Assembly: GCF_001571105.1 (NCBI RefSeq)
Contig: NZ_BCTD01000001.1
Length of the DNA: 64,000 nucleotides
DNA from: Azotobacter vinelandii
Lineage (GTDB): Bacteria > Pseudomonadota > Gammaproteobacteria > Pseudomonadales > Pseudomonadaceae
Direction: 5' to 3' (one strand)
The position numbers were made by a program, and so were the translations under genes. Positions 50,078-59,574 of this stretch are shown here, piece after piece. Positions within the stretch are counted from its first letter, which is position 1, and every line of letters starts with the position of its first letter. The notes beneath the pieces are model-generated. The model was given only the letters and a program-made list of their open reading frames with translations, did no database searches and was not told the DNA's origin.

Positions 50078-51715
50078 ATGCAACTTCTCTATACGATTCT
50101 GATCATGCTGCTGGTCGTCGGCGGCACGCGCATCACTGCGCAGTTCATCCCCATTCCCCTGCCGCTCATCCAGATCGCCATCGGCGCCCTGCTGGCGCTG
50201 CCGGGGTTCGGTCTGCACGTGCGGCTCGATCCCGAACTGTTCCTGCTGCTGTTCATTCCGCCCTTGCTGTTCGTCGACGGCTGGCGGATGCCCAAGGGCG
50301 AGTTCTGGCGGTTGCGCACGCCGATTCTGCTGCTGGCCTTCGGCCTGGCGCTGTTCACCGTGCTCGGCGCCGGCTGGCTGATCCATCTGCTGTTCCCCGG
50401 CATCCCGCTGGCGGCGGCCTTCGCCCTGGCGGCGGTGCTGTCGCCCACCGATGCCGTGGCGGTGTCGGCGATCGCCCATGGCCGCCTGCCGCGCACCCTG
50501 ATGAACATCCTCCAGGGCGAGGCGCTGATGAACGACGCTTCCGGCCTGGTGGCCTTCAAGTTCGCCGTGGCGGCCGCCCTGACCGGCTCGTTTTCCCTGA
50601 CCGAGGCCGGTCTGGAGTTCGTCCTGGTGGCCCTCGGCGGGCTGGCGGTCGGGGTGGCCCTGAGCTATGCGCTGGGGCGTTTCCGGGCCTGGATGATCGC
50701 GCTCGGCTGGGAGGAGCCGGCGCCGCACGTGATGTTCATGCTGCTGCTGCCGTTCGCCGCCTATGTGGCGGCCGAGCACCTGGGCGTCTCCGGGATTCTC
50801 TCGGCGGTGGCGGCGGGCATGATGCAGAGCCGTCTCGACCTGCTGCCGCGGCAGACCACCACGCGGCTGCTCAACCGCAGCGTATGGGCGCTGCTGGAGT
50901 TCACCTTCAACGGCCTGATCTTCCTGCTGCTCGGCCTGCAGTTGCCGGACATCGTCAAGGCCACGCTGAAAGAGGGCGAGCTGTTCTGGACGAGCGCCGT
51001 CGAGTTGGGACTCCTCGTCGGCCAGGTGTTCCTGGCGCTGATCCTGCTGCGTTTCGTCTGGACCTGGCTCTACTGGCTGGTGTCCGGTGCGCTGCGCCGC
51101 TGGCGCGGTCTGCCCAGCAGCTTCGCCGGGCAGTCGTCGCTGCGTCTGGCGGCGCTGCTCACCCTGGGCGGGGTACGCGGTGCCGTGACCCTGGCCGGCG
51201 TGCTGTCGCTGCCGTTGCTGCTGAGCAATGGCGAGGCTTTTCCACAGCGCGACCTGCTGATCTTCGTCGCCGCCGGGGTGATCCTGCTGTCGCTGCTGGT
51301 CGCCACCCTCGGTCTGCCGCTGCTGCTGCGCGGCCTGCCGGCGGACAACGAGGAAGCGCGCGAGCAGGAGTTGCGCCGCAACCGGGTGAAGACCGTCGAG
51401 GCGGCGATCCGCGCCCTGGAGGCGCAGAGCGAGGAGCCCGGCCTGAGTCCCGAGGAGATGGCCCTGGCGGCCGAGGTCAAGGCGAAGATCATGGCCGAAT
51501 ACCGCCAGCAACTGGAGCGCGACGATTCCGTGGAGGCGCGTACGCGCCTGCGCCAGATGGATGCGCTGGAGCAGCGCCTGCGCCTGCAGGCGCTGCGTTC
51601 CCAGCGCCTGGAGCTATACCGTTTGCGCCGTCGCCATCAGGTCGACGACGACCTGCTCGGCGAGATCCTGCGCGAGCTGGACATCAGCGAGGCGCGGCTG
51701 TTCCGCAGCACCTGA
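50078..51715 (+). CDS. Na+/H+ antiporter, CPA1 (NhaP-like) family
   Basis: This 545-residue protein has about 12 membrane segments in residues 1-430 and a cytoplasmic, charged C-terminal tail of about 110 residues. CPA1 signature residues are visible: LAAVLSPTDAVAVSAI and GEALMNDASGLVAFKF, which holds the Asn-Asp ion-binding pair. A GGVRGAVTLAGVLSLPL stretch is typical of the family. It exchanges Na+ (or K+) for H+; specificity cannot be told from sequence. It lies 63 bp after mksG on the same strand but belongs to the conserved backbone and not to the defence operon. Confidence 0.92.
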   Translation: MQLLYTILIMLLVVGGTRITAQFIPIPLPLIQIAIGALLALPGFGLHVRLDPELFLLLFIPPLLFVDGWRMPKGEFWRLRTPILLLAFGLALFTVLGAGWLIHLLFPGIPLAAAFALAAVLSPTDAVAVSAIAHGRLPRTLMNILQGEALMNDASGLVAFKFAVAAALTGSFSLTEAGLEFVLVALGGLAVGVALSYALGRFRAWMIALGWEEPAPHVMFMLLLPFAAYVAAEHLGVSGILSAVAAGMMQSRLDLLPRQTTTRLLNRSVWALLEFTFNGLIFLLLGLQLPDIVKATLKEGELFWTSAVELGLLVGQVFLALILLRFVWTWLYWLVSGALRRWRGLPSSFAGQSSLRLAALLTLGGVRGAVTLAGVLSLPLLLSNGEAFPQRDLLIFVAAGVILLSLLVATLGLPLLLRGLPADNEEAREQELRRNRVKTVEAAIRALEAQSEEPGLSPEEMALAAEVKAKIMAEYRQQLERDDSVEARTRLRQMDALEQRLRLQALRSQRLELYRLRRRHQVDDDLLGEILRELDISEARLFRST

Positions 51716-51756
51716 GGGCGAACGGCGGGCGAGGGGCGCCGTGCCGATGGCGCCGC

Positions 51757-52953
51757 TCAGCCCGCGCGAACGAAGTCGCGGATGCGCCCGGCGGCTTCCA
51801 CGCATTCGTTCAGCGGGGCGACCAGGGCCATGCGCACGCGGTCGGCGCCGGGGTTGAGGCCGTCCACGCTGCGCGACAGGTAGGCGCCCGGCACCACGGT
51901 CACGTGCTCGCGGGCGAACAGGTCGCGGGTGAAGACCTGGTCGTCCACCGGAGTGCGCGGCCACAGGTAGAAACTGCCGTCCGGGCGCTCGACGTCGAGC
52001 ACCGGCTGCAGGATGCCCAGCACGGCGTCGAACTTCTCCCGGTACAGCACACGGTTGGCGCGCACATGGACCTCGTCGCTCCAGGCGGCGATGCTGGCCA
52101 GTTGGGTCGGCACCGGCATGGCGCAGCCGTGGTAGGTGCGGTAGAGCAGGAAGCTCTTGAGGATCTCGGCATCGCCGGCGACGAAGCCCGAGCGCAGGCC
52201 CGGCAGGTTGGAGCGCTTGGACAGGCTGTGGAACACCACGCAGCGGCGGAAGTCGTCGCGGCCCAGCTCGGCGCAGGCGGTGAGCAGGCCGGGCGGCGGG
52301 TTCTGTTCGTCGAAGTACAGCTCGCTGTAGCACTCGTCGGCGGCGATCACAAAGTCGTGCTCGTCGGCCAGGGCGATCAGCTTCTTCAGGGTGGCGAGCG
52401 GCACCAGGGCGCCGGTGGGGTTGCCCGGCGAGCAGAGGAACAGCAACTGGCAGCGCTGCCAGACGTCCGCCGGTACCGCGTCGAAGTCGGGATTGAAACC
52501 GTTCTCCGGAAGGCACGGCAGGTAGTGCGGGGTGGCCCCGGCGAGCAGGGCCGCGCCTTCGTAGATCTGGTAGAAGGGGTTGGGGCTGACCACCAGGCCG
52601 TTGCCCGTGCGCTTCACCACGGTCTGGGCGAAGGCGAACAGCGCCTCGCGGGTGCCGTTGACCGGCAGCACGTGGCGCGCCGGGTCCAGCCGGTCGGCCG
52701 GCACCCGGAAACGCCGCTCGCACCAGCGGGCGATGGCTTCGCGCAGCGCCGGCAGGCCGAGGGTGGTGGGGTAGACCGCGAGCTGTTCGAGGTTGGCGGC
52801 CAGGGCCTCGACGACGAAGCTCGGCGAGCGGTGCTTGGGTTCGCCGATGGACAGGGCGATGGGCTTCTTGCCGGCCGGCGGCTGCACGCCGGCGAGCAGC
52901 GCGCGGAGCTTCTCGAAGGGATAGGGTTGCAGCAGGTTCAGGGCGTCGTTCAT
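51757..52953 (-). CDS. dapC: succinyldiaminopimelate transaminase
   Basis: This 398-residue fold-type I PLP aminotransferase converts N-succinyl-2-amino-6-ketopimelate to succinyl-DAP. It has SIGEPKHRSPSFVVEAL, the PLP-binding CSPGNPTG, AADECYSELYFDE and the lysine in HSLSKRSNLPGLRSG, plus an Arg near the C-terminus (DRVRMALVAP). The pseudomonad order dapC-glnD-map supports DapC over other class I aminotransferases. It is convergent with the antiporter and lies 68 bp after glnD. Confidence 0.92.
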   Translation of the reverse strand: MNDALNLLQPYPFEKLRALLAGVQPPAGKKPIALSIGEPKHRSPSFVVEALAANLEQLAVYPTTLGLPALREAIARWCERRFRVPADRLDPARHVLPVNGTREALFAFAQTVVKRTGNGLVVSPNPFYQIYEGAALLAGATPHYLPCLPENGFNPDFDAVPADVWQRCQLLFLCSPGNPTGALVPLATLKKLIALADEHDFVIAADECYSELYFDEQNPPPGLLTACAELGRDDFRRCVVFHSLSKRSNLPGLRSGFVAGDAEILKSFLLYRTYHGCAMPVPTQLASIAAWSDEVHVRANRVLYREKFDAVLGILQPVLDVERPDGSFYLWPRTPVDDQVFTRDLFAREHVTVVPGAYLSRSVDGLNPGADRVRMALVAPLNECVEAAGRIRDFVRAG

Positions 52954-53021
52954 GGGGCTTTCCTGGTAGCCGCGGGCGGCGGCCGTCCCTGCGCGGGGCG
53001 GGCCGCCGTCCGGTTCTGGGT

Positions 53022-55721
53022 TCAGATGCTGATCCGGCTCGGCTGGATATAGCTGTCGCCGTCGGCCAGTTGTTCGGCGATCGCCAGTTGCAGGCGGGCG
53101 CAGAGTTCCGGGTCGGACAAGGGCTGGTTGTGCGCGTCGGTGACGAAGAACACGTCCTCGACCCGTTCGCCGAGGGTGGCGATCTTGGCGTTCTGCAGCG
53201 ACAGGTCGAAGTCCAGGAAGATCTTGCCGATCCGCGCCAGCAGGCCGGGGCGGTCCGGGGCGATGATCTCGAGGATGGTCACCGGGCGCAGGGCGTCGTT
53301 CTGGATGGTGACCTGCGGGGCGAAGGCGAAGTGCTTGAGCTGGCGCGGCACGCGGCGCTGGATGATGGTGGGGTAGTCGGCCGGGTTGCGCAGGGCCTCC
53401 ACCAGCCCCTGGCGGATCTCCTGGATGCGCGCCGGGTTGTTGCCGATCGAGCCGCCGTCGGCGTCGAGCACTATGTAGGTGTCGAGGGTGAACTGGCTGG
53501 TCGAAGTGATGACGCGGGCGTCGTGGATGCTCAGGTTGAGCTGGTCCATGGCGGCCACGGTCACGGCGAAGAAGTCGTGCTGGTCCGGCGCGTAGATGAA
53601 TATCTGGGTGGCGCCCTCGAACTCGCGCTGGGTGGTTTCCTTGATCAGCACCAGCGGTCCGCCACTGCTCGGGTGCTGAAGGATCGCCTCGGTGTGCCAG
53701 GCGATGTCGCTGGAGGTGTGGCGCAGGAAGTAGTCGTCGCCCAGTTGCGTCCAGAGATGTTCGGCGTCGTCGGGATCGGTGCCGCTGCGCACCAGGATGT
53801 CCAGCGCGGCCTTCTGCGTCTGGCGGATCTGTTCCTCGCGGCCGACCGGCTGCTCCAGTCCGCGGCGCAGGGCGTGCTTGGTCTCGGTGTAGAGCTGGCG
53901 CAGCAGGCTGGCCCGCCAGGAGTTCCAGAGGGTCGGGTTGGTGGCGTTGATGTCCGCCACGGTCAGCACGTAGAGATAGTCCAGGTAGGTCTGGTCGCGG
54001 ACCTTCTGGGCGAAGTCGAAGATCACCTGCGGATCGGAGAGGTCCTTGCGCTGGGCGGTGGTGGACATCAGCAGGTGGTTGCGCACCAGCCAGACGATCA
54101 GTTGGGTGTCCATGGCCGGCAGGTCGTGGCGTTGGCAGAAGGCCAGCGCGTCGGCGGCGCCGAGTTCCGAATGGTCGCCGCCGCGGCCCTTGCCGATATC
54201 GTGGTAGAGCCCGGCCAGGTAGATCAGTTCGGGCTTGGGCAGCTTCTCGATCAGCTTGCTGGCCAGCGGGTATTTCTCCGCCAGTTCCGGCCAGAAGAGT
54301 TTGCGCAGGTTCTTGATCAGGTTCAGGGTGTGGGCGTCGACCGTATAGATGTGGAACAGGTCGTGCTGCATCTGTCCGACGATGTGGCCGAACTCCGGCA
54401 GGTAGCGCCCGAGGATGCCGTAGCGGTTCATGCGCCGCAGGTTGCGGTGGATGCCCTGGCGGCTCTTGAACAGTTCGATGAACAGGCCGGTGTTGTGGGG
54501 ATCGCGGCGGAAGGCGTCGTCGATCAGGTAGCGGTGGTCGCGCAGCAGACGGATGGTGTCGGCGCGCACGCCGCGGATCTCCGGGCGCCGGGCCAGCAGC
54601 ACGAAGATTTCCAGCAGGGCGGAGGGCGTTTCCTGGAAGACGCCGGCGTGGGTGACCTCCAGATAGCCGTCGCGCACCTGGAAACGTTCGTTCAGCGGTT
54701 CGACCCGCCCGGCGGCGTCGCCGGGCAGGATGACTTCCTCGAAGTGCTGGAAGACCAGCTCGGTCAGCTCGGCGATGCCGAGCACCACCCGGTAGTACTT
54801 CTGCATGAAGCGCTCGACCGCCAGCTTGGCGTCGCTGTCCTCGTAGCCGAGCAGGCCGGCGATCTGCCGCTGCAGGTCGAACAGCAGGCGGTCCTCGGCG
54901 CGTCCGGCGAGCATGTGCAGGGCATAGCGCACCTTCCAGAGGAATTCCTGGGAGGAGGCGAGCAGGGTGTATTCGCTTTCCAGCAGGAAGCCCTGGCCGA
55001 CCATGGCGTGCAGGTTGATGGTGCCGAACTGGCGACGGGCTATCCAGAGCAGGGTCTGGATGTCGCGCAGGCCGCCGGGCGAGCCCTTGACGTTGGGTTC
55101 GAGGTTGTACTCGGTGTCGTTGTAGCGGGCATGGCGGGTCTTCTGCTCGTCGCGCTTGGCGAGGAAAAAGGCCCGGCTCGGCCACATCCGCTGCGCGCTG
55201 GTGACCTCCTGCATGCGCTGGCGCAGGTGCTCGGGACCGGCGATGGTGCGGCTCTCCATCAGGTTGGTGATCACCGTCAGGTCGGCCTGCGCCTCCTCGG
55301 CGCACTCGGCCAGCGAGCGCACGCTCTGGCCGACCTCCAGGCCGATGTCCCAGAGCAGGGTGAGAAAGCCCTCGATCGGTTCGCGGAACACCTCGTGGTC
55401 GGCGCCGTCCATCAGGATCAGCAGGTCGATGTCCGAGTAGGGATGCAGTTCGCCGCGACCGTAGCCGCCGACGGCGATCAGGGCGATATCGGCATCCTCG
55501 CTCCAGTCGAAGCGGTTCCAGGCCAGGGCGAGGATCTGGTCGACGAACCAGGCCCGGTCCTCGATCAGCCGGCGGATGTCGCGGCCTTCCTGGAAGCGCG
55601 CATCGAGCACTTCCCGGGCGCAGCGCAGGGCTTTCTTATAGGCGGGGATGGGGCTGGACTTCAGGGCCAGCTCGGCCTGGAACTGCCCGGGGTCGAACAG
55701 ATCGGGATCCACCTGCGGCAT
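53022..55721 (-). CDS. glnD: bifunctional [protein-PII] uridylyltransferase/uridylyl-removing enzyme
   Basis: GlnD senses glutamine and adds or removes UMP on PII, controlling GlnB/GlnK signalling to NtrB and glutamine synthetase. The 899-residue protein has the nucleotidyltransferase motif GGYGRGELHPYSDIDLL (from residue 85; Asp97, Asp99), an HD domain with LYHDIGKGRGGDHSE (about residue 505) and two C-terminal ACT domains (DQHDFFAVTVAAM and APDRPGLLARIGKIFLDFDL regions). It lies between map and dapC, 13 bp after map. Confidence 0.97.
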   Translation of the reverse strand: MPQVDPDLFDPGQFQAELALKSSPIPAYKKALRCAREVLDARFQEGRDIRRLIEDRAWFVDQILALAWNRFDWSEDADIALIAVGGYGRGELHPYSDIDLLILMDGADHEVFREPIEGFLTLLWDIGLEVGQSVRSLAECAEEAQADLTVITNLMESRTIAGPEHLRQRMQEVTSAQRMWPSRAFFLAKRDEQKTRHARYNDTEYNLEPNVKGSPGGLRDIQTLLWIARRQFGTINLHAMVGQGFLLESEYTLLASSQEFLWKVRYALHMLAGRAEDRLLFDLQRQIAGLLGYEDSDAKLAVERFMQKYYRVVLGIAELTELVFQHFEEVILPGDAAGRVEPLNERFQVRDGYLEVTHAGVFQETPSALLEIFVLLARRPEIRGVRADTIRLLRDHRYLIDDAFRRDPHNTGLFIELFKSRQGIHRNLRRMNRYGILGRYLPEFGHIVGQMQHDLFHIYTVDAHTLNLIKNLRKLFWPELAEKYPLASKLIEKLPKPELIYLAGLYHDIGKGRGGDHSELGAADALAFCQRHDLPAMDTQLIVWLVRNHLLMSTTAQRKDLSDPQVIFDFAQKVRDQTYLDYLYVLTVADINATNPTLWNSWRASLLRQLYTETKHALRRGLEQPVGREEQIRQTQKAALDILVRSGTDPDDAEHLWTQLGDDYFLRHTSSDIAWHTEAILQHPSSGGPLVLIKETTQREFEGATQIFIYAPDQHDFFAVTVAAMDQLNLSIHDARVITSTSQFTLDTYIVLDADGGSIGNNPARIQEIRQGLVEALRNPADYPTIIQRRVPRQLKHFAFAPQVTIQNDALRPVTILEIIAPDRPGLLARIGKIFLDFDLSLQNAKIATLGERVEDVFFVTDAHNQPLSDPELCARLQLAIAEQLADGDSYIQPSRISI

Positions 55722-55734
55722 GGCGTCACCTCGA

Positions 55735-56517
55735 TCAGCGCGAAGTGCGCGCGATGGTGTCGTCGCGGCGCAGGGTCAGGATCTCGTAGCCGCCGGCGGT
55801 GACCAGCAGGGTGTGCTCCCACTGGGCGGAGAGCTTGCGGTCCTTGGTGATGGCGGTCCAGCCGTCGCCGAGCAGGCGGGTTTCCGCGCGGCCCTGGTTG
55901 ATCATCGGCTCGATGGTGAAGGTCATGCCTTCCTTGAGTTCGAGGCCGGTGCCGGCACGGCCGTAGTGGAGCACCTGGGGCTCTTCGTGGAACACCGCGC
56001 CGATGCCGTGTCCGCAGTATTCGCGGACCACCGAGAAGCCGCTCTTCTCGGCGTGCTTCTGGATCGTCTCGCCGATATCGCCGAGGTGGGCGCCCGGGCG
56101 CACCAGCTCGATGCCCTTGTAGAGGCATTCCTGGGTCACCTGGCACAGGCGCCTCGCCCATTCCGGGGGATTGCCGACCAGGAACATCATGCTGGTGTCG
56201 CCGTGATAGCCGTCCTTGATCACGGTGATGTCGAGGTTGACGATGTCGCCGTCCTTCAGCGGTTTGTCGTTGGGAATGCCGTGGCAGACCACATGGTTGA
56301 CGGAGGTGCAGATCGACTTGGGATAGCCCTTGTAGTTGAGCGGGGCGGGAATGGCGTGCTGCACGTCGACGATATAGTCGTGGCAGATGCGGTCCAGCTC
56401 CTCGGTGGTGACGCCCGGCCTGACGTGTTCGCCGATCATTTCCAGCACCTCGGCGGCCAGGCGGCCGGCTACGCGCATTTTTTCGATTTCCTCGGGCGTC
56501 TTGATGGTGACGGTCAT
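55735..56517 (-). CDS. map: methionine aminopeptidase, type I
   Basis: This 260-residue enzyme removes N-terminal Met. The metal ligands are seen in DITVIKDGYHGDTSMMF (two Asp), GHGIGAVFHEEP (His), FTIEPMI (Glu) and AQWEHTLLV (Glu). SVNHVVCHGIPNDKPLKDGD is the family signature. ATG 56517 starts MTVTIKTPEEIEKMRVAG. It is divergent from rpsB and runs into glnD, so map-glnD(-dapC) may be one operon. Confidence 0.97.
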   Translation of the reverse strand: MTVTIKTPEEIEKMRVAGRLAAEVLEMIGEHVRPGVTTEELDRICHDYIVDVQHAIPAPLNYKGYPKSICTSVNHVVCHGIPNDKPLKDGDIVNLDITVIKDGYHGDTSMMFLVGNPPEWARRLCQVTQECLYKGIELVRPGAHLGDIGETIQKHAEKSGFSVVREYCGHGIGAVFHEEPQVLHYGRAGTGLELKEGMTFTIEPMINQGRAETRLLGDGWTAITKDRKLSAQWEHTLLVTAGGYEILTLRRDDTIARTSR

Positions 56518-56640
56518 GCGGGCTCTCTCTCGGCGCCTGGGGCGCGGGACATACGTTCGGAATGGGGCGATGATAAACCAAATCGCCTGCGCGCCGCGCG
56601 GGGCATCGCCCGCCGCCCGGTAGCCTGCGGTCGGCTTTTG

Positions 56641-56781
56641 TGCTATAAAACGCGCCGCTCGGCGGACCTGCGGTTCGCGAGCATCGACCCCACACACGCA
56701 TCGGCACGGTATCCTGGGTGCCCGCAAGGGTTGGATATCGGGATGCGTGGAGGCCTAACCCGATTCGAACGAGGAATTGAA
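56641..56781 (+). promoter_or_regulatory. rpsB extended -10 promoter and long 5' leader
   Basis: TGCTATAAA at 56641-56649 is an extended -10 element without a clear -35. Starting here, the leader before ATG 56782 is about 125 nt and includes GGTATCCTGGGTGCCC and GGATATCGGGATGCGTGGAGGCCTAAC, capable of local pairing. In E. coli, S2 represses its own rpsB-tsf mRNA through the leader; a similar control here is inferred from the leader's length and place only. Confidence 0.5.
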
Positions 56782-57522
56782 ATGTCCCAAGTCACCATGC
56801 GCGACATGCTGAAAGCCGGTTGCCACTTCGGTCACCAGACCCGTTACTGGAACCCGAAGATGGGCAGGTACATCTTCGGCGCGCGCAACAAGATCCACAT
56901 CATCAACCTGGAAAAGACCCTGCCGATGTTCAACGAAGCCCTGAGCTTCGTCGAGAAACTGGCGGCGGGCAAGAACAAGATCCTGTTCGTCGGCACCAAG
57001 CGCTCCGCCGGCAGGCTGGTCCGTGAAGAGGCGGCCCGTTGCAGCATGCCCTACGTCGATCATCGCTGGTTGGGCGGCATGCTGACCAACTACAAGACCA
57101 TTCGTGCCTCCATCAAGCGCCTGCGCGAGCTGGAAACCCAGTCCCAGGACGGTACCTTCGCCAAGCTGACCAAGAAAGAGGCGCTGATGCGCACCCGCGA
57201 TCTGGAGAAGCTGGAGCGCAGCCTGGGCGGCATCAAGGACATGGGCGGCCTGCCCGACGCGATGTTCGTGATCGACGTCGATCACGAGCGCATCGCCATC
57301 TCCGAAGCCAACAAGCTGGGCATTCCGGTCATCGGTGTGGTCGATACCAACAGCAGCCCCGAGGGCGTCGACTACATCATCCCGGGTAACGACGACGCCA
57401 TCCGCGCCGTGCAGCTGTACCTGGGCTCGGTGGCCGATGCCGTGCTGCGCGGCCGCCAGAACGCCGGCACCGGCGACGAGTTCATCGAGGAAGTCGCCGC
57501 TTCCGAGGCCGCGGAAGGCTGA
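56782..57522 (+). CDS. rpsB: 30S ribosomal protein S2
   Basis: This 246-residue S2 starts MSQVTMRDMLKAGCHFGHQTRYWNP. It has NKIHIINLEKTLPMF, VDHRWLGGMLTNYKTI and PVIGVVDTNSSPEGVDYIIPGNDDA. S2 is a late-assembling 30S protein. GAGGA lies just before the start. A strong terminator-like hairpin separates it from tsf, but partial read-through into tsf is usual for this pair. Confidence 0.99.
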   Translation: MSQVTMRDMLKAGCHFGHQTRYWNPKMGRYIFGARNKIHIINLEKTLPMFNEALSFVEKLAAGKNKILFVGTKRSAGRLVREEAARCSMPYVDHRWLGGMLTNYKTIRASIKRLRELETQSQDGTFAKLTKKEALMRTRDLEKLERSLGGIKDMGGLPDAMFVIDVDHERIAISEANKLGIPVIGVVDTNSSPEGVDYIIPGNDDAIRAVQLYLGSVADAVLRGRQNAGTGDEFIEEVAASEAAEG

Positions 57523-57555
57523 GCGCGGGACATCAGGCGGTACCCGCTGCGCAAG

Positions 57556-57578
57556 AAAGGGGGCTAGGCCCCCTTTTT
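57556..57578 (+). terminator. hairpin with T tract between rpsB and tsf
   Basis: AAAGGGGGC (57556-57564), loop TAG, then GCCCCCTTT (57568-57576) forms a perfect 9-bp stem within a T5 tract. It probably attenuates tsf relative to rpsB. Confidence 0.88.
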
Positions 57579-57659
57579 GCCACTTTATACATTTGAAGAT
57601 CGGAAACGCCCGATCCAGCGGGCGGAATGGTTGAAAACCTTTTCAAGAGGATTGCGAAC

Positions 57660-58529
57660 ATGGCAGAGATTACCGCGGCGCTGGTCAAGGAGCTACGCGA
57701 GCGTACCGGCCAGGGCATGATGGAGTGCAAGAAGGCCCTGGTCGCCGCTGGCGGCGACATCGAGAAGGCCATCGACGACATGCGTGCCTCCGGCGCAATC
57801 AAGGCCGCCAAGAAGGCCGGCAACATCGCCGCTGAAGGCTCCATCGCGGTCAAGGTGTCCGACGACAACAAGGCGGCCGTGATCATCGAGGTCAACGCCC
57901 AGACCGACTTCCTGGCCCTGCAGGAAGATTTCAAGGCCTTCGTCGCCGAAAGCCTCGAGAAGGCCTTCGCCGACAAGCTGACCGACGCCGCTCCGCTGAT
58001 CGCGGACCGGGAGTCGGCCCGCGAGGCGCTGGTGGCCAAGTGCGGCGAGAACGTCAACATCCGTCGTCTGACCCGTGTCGAGGGCGACGTGGTGGGTGCC
58101 TACCTGCATGGTCACCGCATCGGCGTGCTGGTCAACCTGAAGGGCGGCAACCCCGAGCTGGCCAAGGAAATCGCCATGCACGTGGCGGCCAGCAACCCGC
58201 AGTTCCTGAGCCCGTCCCAGGTGTCCGAGGAGGCGGTCGCCAAGGAAAAGGAAATCTTCCTGGCGCTGAACGCCGACAAGATCGCCGGCAAGCCGGAGAA
58301 CATCGTCGAGAACATGGTCAAGGGCCGCATCAACAAGTTCCTCGCCGAAGCCAGCCTGGTCGAGCAGCCGTTCGTCAAGGACCCGGAAATCAAGGTGGGC
58401 GAACTGGCCAAGAAGGCCGGAGCCGAAATCGTCTCCTTCGTCCGCTACGAGGTGGGCGAGGGCATCGAGAAGGCCGAGGTCGACTTCGCCGCTGAAGTGG
58501 CTGCCCAGCTCGCCGCCAGCAAGCAATAA
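57660..58529 (+). CDS. tsf: elongation factor Ts
   Basis: This 289-residue guanine nucleotide exchange factor acts on EF-Tu. It has the N-terminal UBA-like domain MAEITAALVKELRERTGQGMMECKKAL and the TDFLALQEDFKAF exchange motif in VNAQTDFL. The core region carries HVAASNPQFLSPSQV and the tail FVRYEVGEGIEK. ATG 57660 is chosen over the longer frame from 57627. It follows rpsB after the attenuating hairpin. Confidence 0.99.
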   Translation: MAEITAALVKELRERTGQGMMECKKALVAAGGDIEKAIDDMRASGAIKAAKKAGNIAAEGSIAVKVSDDNKAAVIIEVNAQTDFLALQEDFKAFVAESLEKAFADKLTDAAPLIADRESAREALVAKCGENVNIRRLTRVEGDVVGAYLHGHRIGVLVNLKGGNPELAKEIAMHVAASNPQFLSPSQVSEEAVAKEKEIFLALNADKIAGKPENIVENMVKGRINKFLAEASLVEQPFVKDPEIKVGELAKKAGAEIVSFVRYEVGEGIEKAEVDFAAEVAAQLAASKQ

Positions 58530-58552
58530 GACGGCTTCGACTCCGTCGTCCC

Positions 58553-58591
58553 GACAAGAGGCTGCCCGCTCACGCGCGCGGCCTCTTTGTC
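58553..58591 (+). terminator. probable terminator after tsf
   Basis: GACAAGAGGC (58553-58562) pairs with GCCTCTTTGTC (58581-58591) with one bulged T; the loop is 18 nt and GC-rich. The T tract is short. It divides tsf from pyrH. Confidence 0.55.
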
Positions 58592-58824
58592 GACTGGCAG
58601 CCCGTGGTTCGCCGTTCCGCTCCGGGTTGCCAGGGGCGAGGAGTGGCGTACGGCATGTCTGCCGCGGCGCCGGAGTCGAGCGTTGCAATCGATTTGCAGG
58701 TGGCCGGGACCCGCTTCGCCGGATCGCCTTCCCGGCCGCCGGTCTGCGCCGTTTCCGGTGTGGAGCAAGGCAGGCCGCGCGCCTGTTCCGACTGATACAG
58801 ATAGAGCCGCAGGAGAGATACGCA

Positions 58825-59574
58825 ATGGCCCAGCAGGTGAGTGGTCGTCAACCTCGCTATAAACGCATTCTGCTCAAGCTCAGCGGCGAAGCTTTGATGG
58901 GGGCCGAGGATTTCGGCATCGATCCCAAGGTGCTGGATCGGATGGCGCTGGAGGTCGGCCAACTGGTCGGCATCGGCGTGCAGGTCGGCCTGGTGATCGG
59001 CGGCGGCAACCTGTTCCGCGGTGCCGCTCTGTCCGCCGCGGGCATGGACCGGGTCACGGGCGATCACATGGGGATGCTGGCCACGGTGATGAATGCCCTG
59101 GCCATGCGCGATGCCCTCGAGCGCTCCAATATTCCGGCGACCGTCATGTCGGCGATTTCCATGGTCGGTGTGACCGATCACTACGACCGGCGCAAGGCCA
59201 TGCGCCATCTGGTTTCCGGCGAGGTGGTGATCTTTGCCGCGGGAACCGGAAATCCCTTCTTCACTACCGACTCGGCCGCCTGCCTGCGCGCCATCGAAGT
59301 CGATGCCGACCTGGTGCTCAAGGCCACCAAGGTGGACGGCGTCTACACGGCCGACCCCTTCAAGGATCCGGATGCCGAGAAGTTCGAGTACCTGACCTAC
59401 GACGAGGTGCTGGATCGCAAGCTGGGTGTGATGGATCTGACCGCCATTTGTCTGTGTCGCGATCACAAGATGCCGCTGCGCGTCTTCAATATGAACAAAC
59501 CGGGAGCCCTGCTGAACATCGTGGTCGGCGGTGCCGAAGGAACCCTGATCGAGGAAAGCAAGCATGATCAATGA
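58825..59574 (+). CDS. pyrH: UMP kinase
   Basis: This 249-residue amino-acid-kinase-fold enzyme phosphorylates UMP. It shows RILLKLSGEALMG, LVIGGGNLFRG, AAGTGNPFFTTDSAACLRA and KATKVDGVYTADP. AGGAGAG lies before ATG 58825; the frame is open upstream, but only from here does it match PyrH. About 295 bp separate it from tsf and probably hold its promoter. Its end overlaps frr by 11 bases. Confidence 0.99.
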   Translation: MAQQVSGRQPRYKRILLKLSGEALMGAEDFGIDPKVLDRMALEVGQLVGIGVQVGLVIGGGNLFRGAALSAAGMDRVTGDHMGMLATVMNALAMRDALERSNIPATVMSAISMVGVTDHYDRRKAMRHLVSGEVVIFAAGTGNPFFTTDSAACLRAIEVDADLVLKATKVDGVYTADPFKDPDAEKFEYLTYDEVLDRKLGVMDLTAICLCRDHKMPLRVFNMNKPGALLNIVVGGAEGTLIEESKHDQ

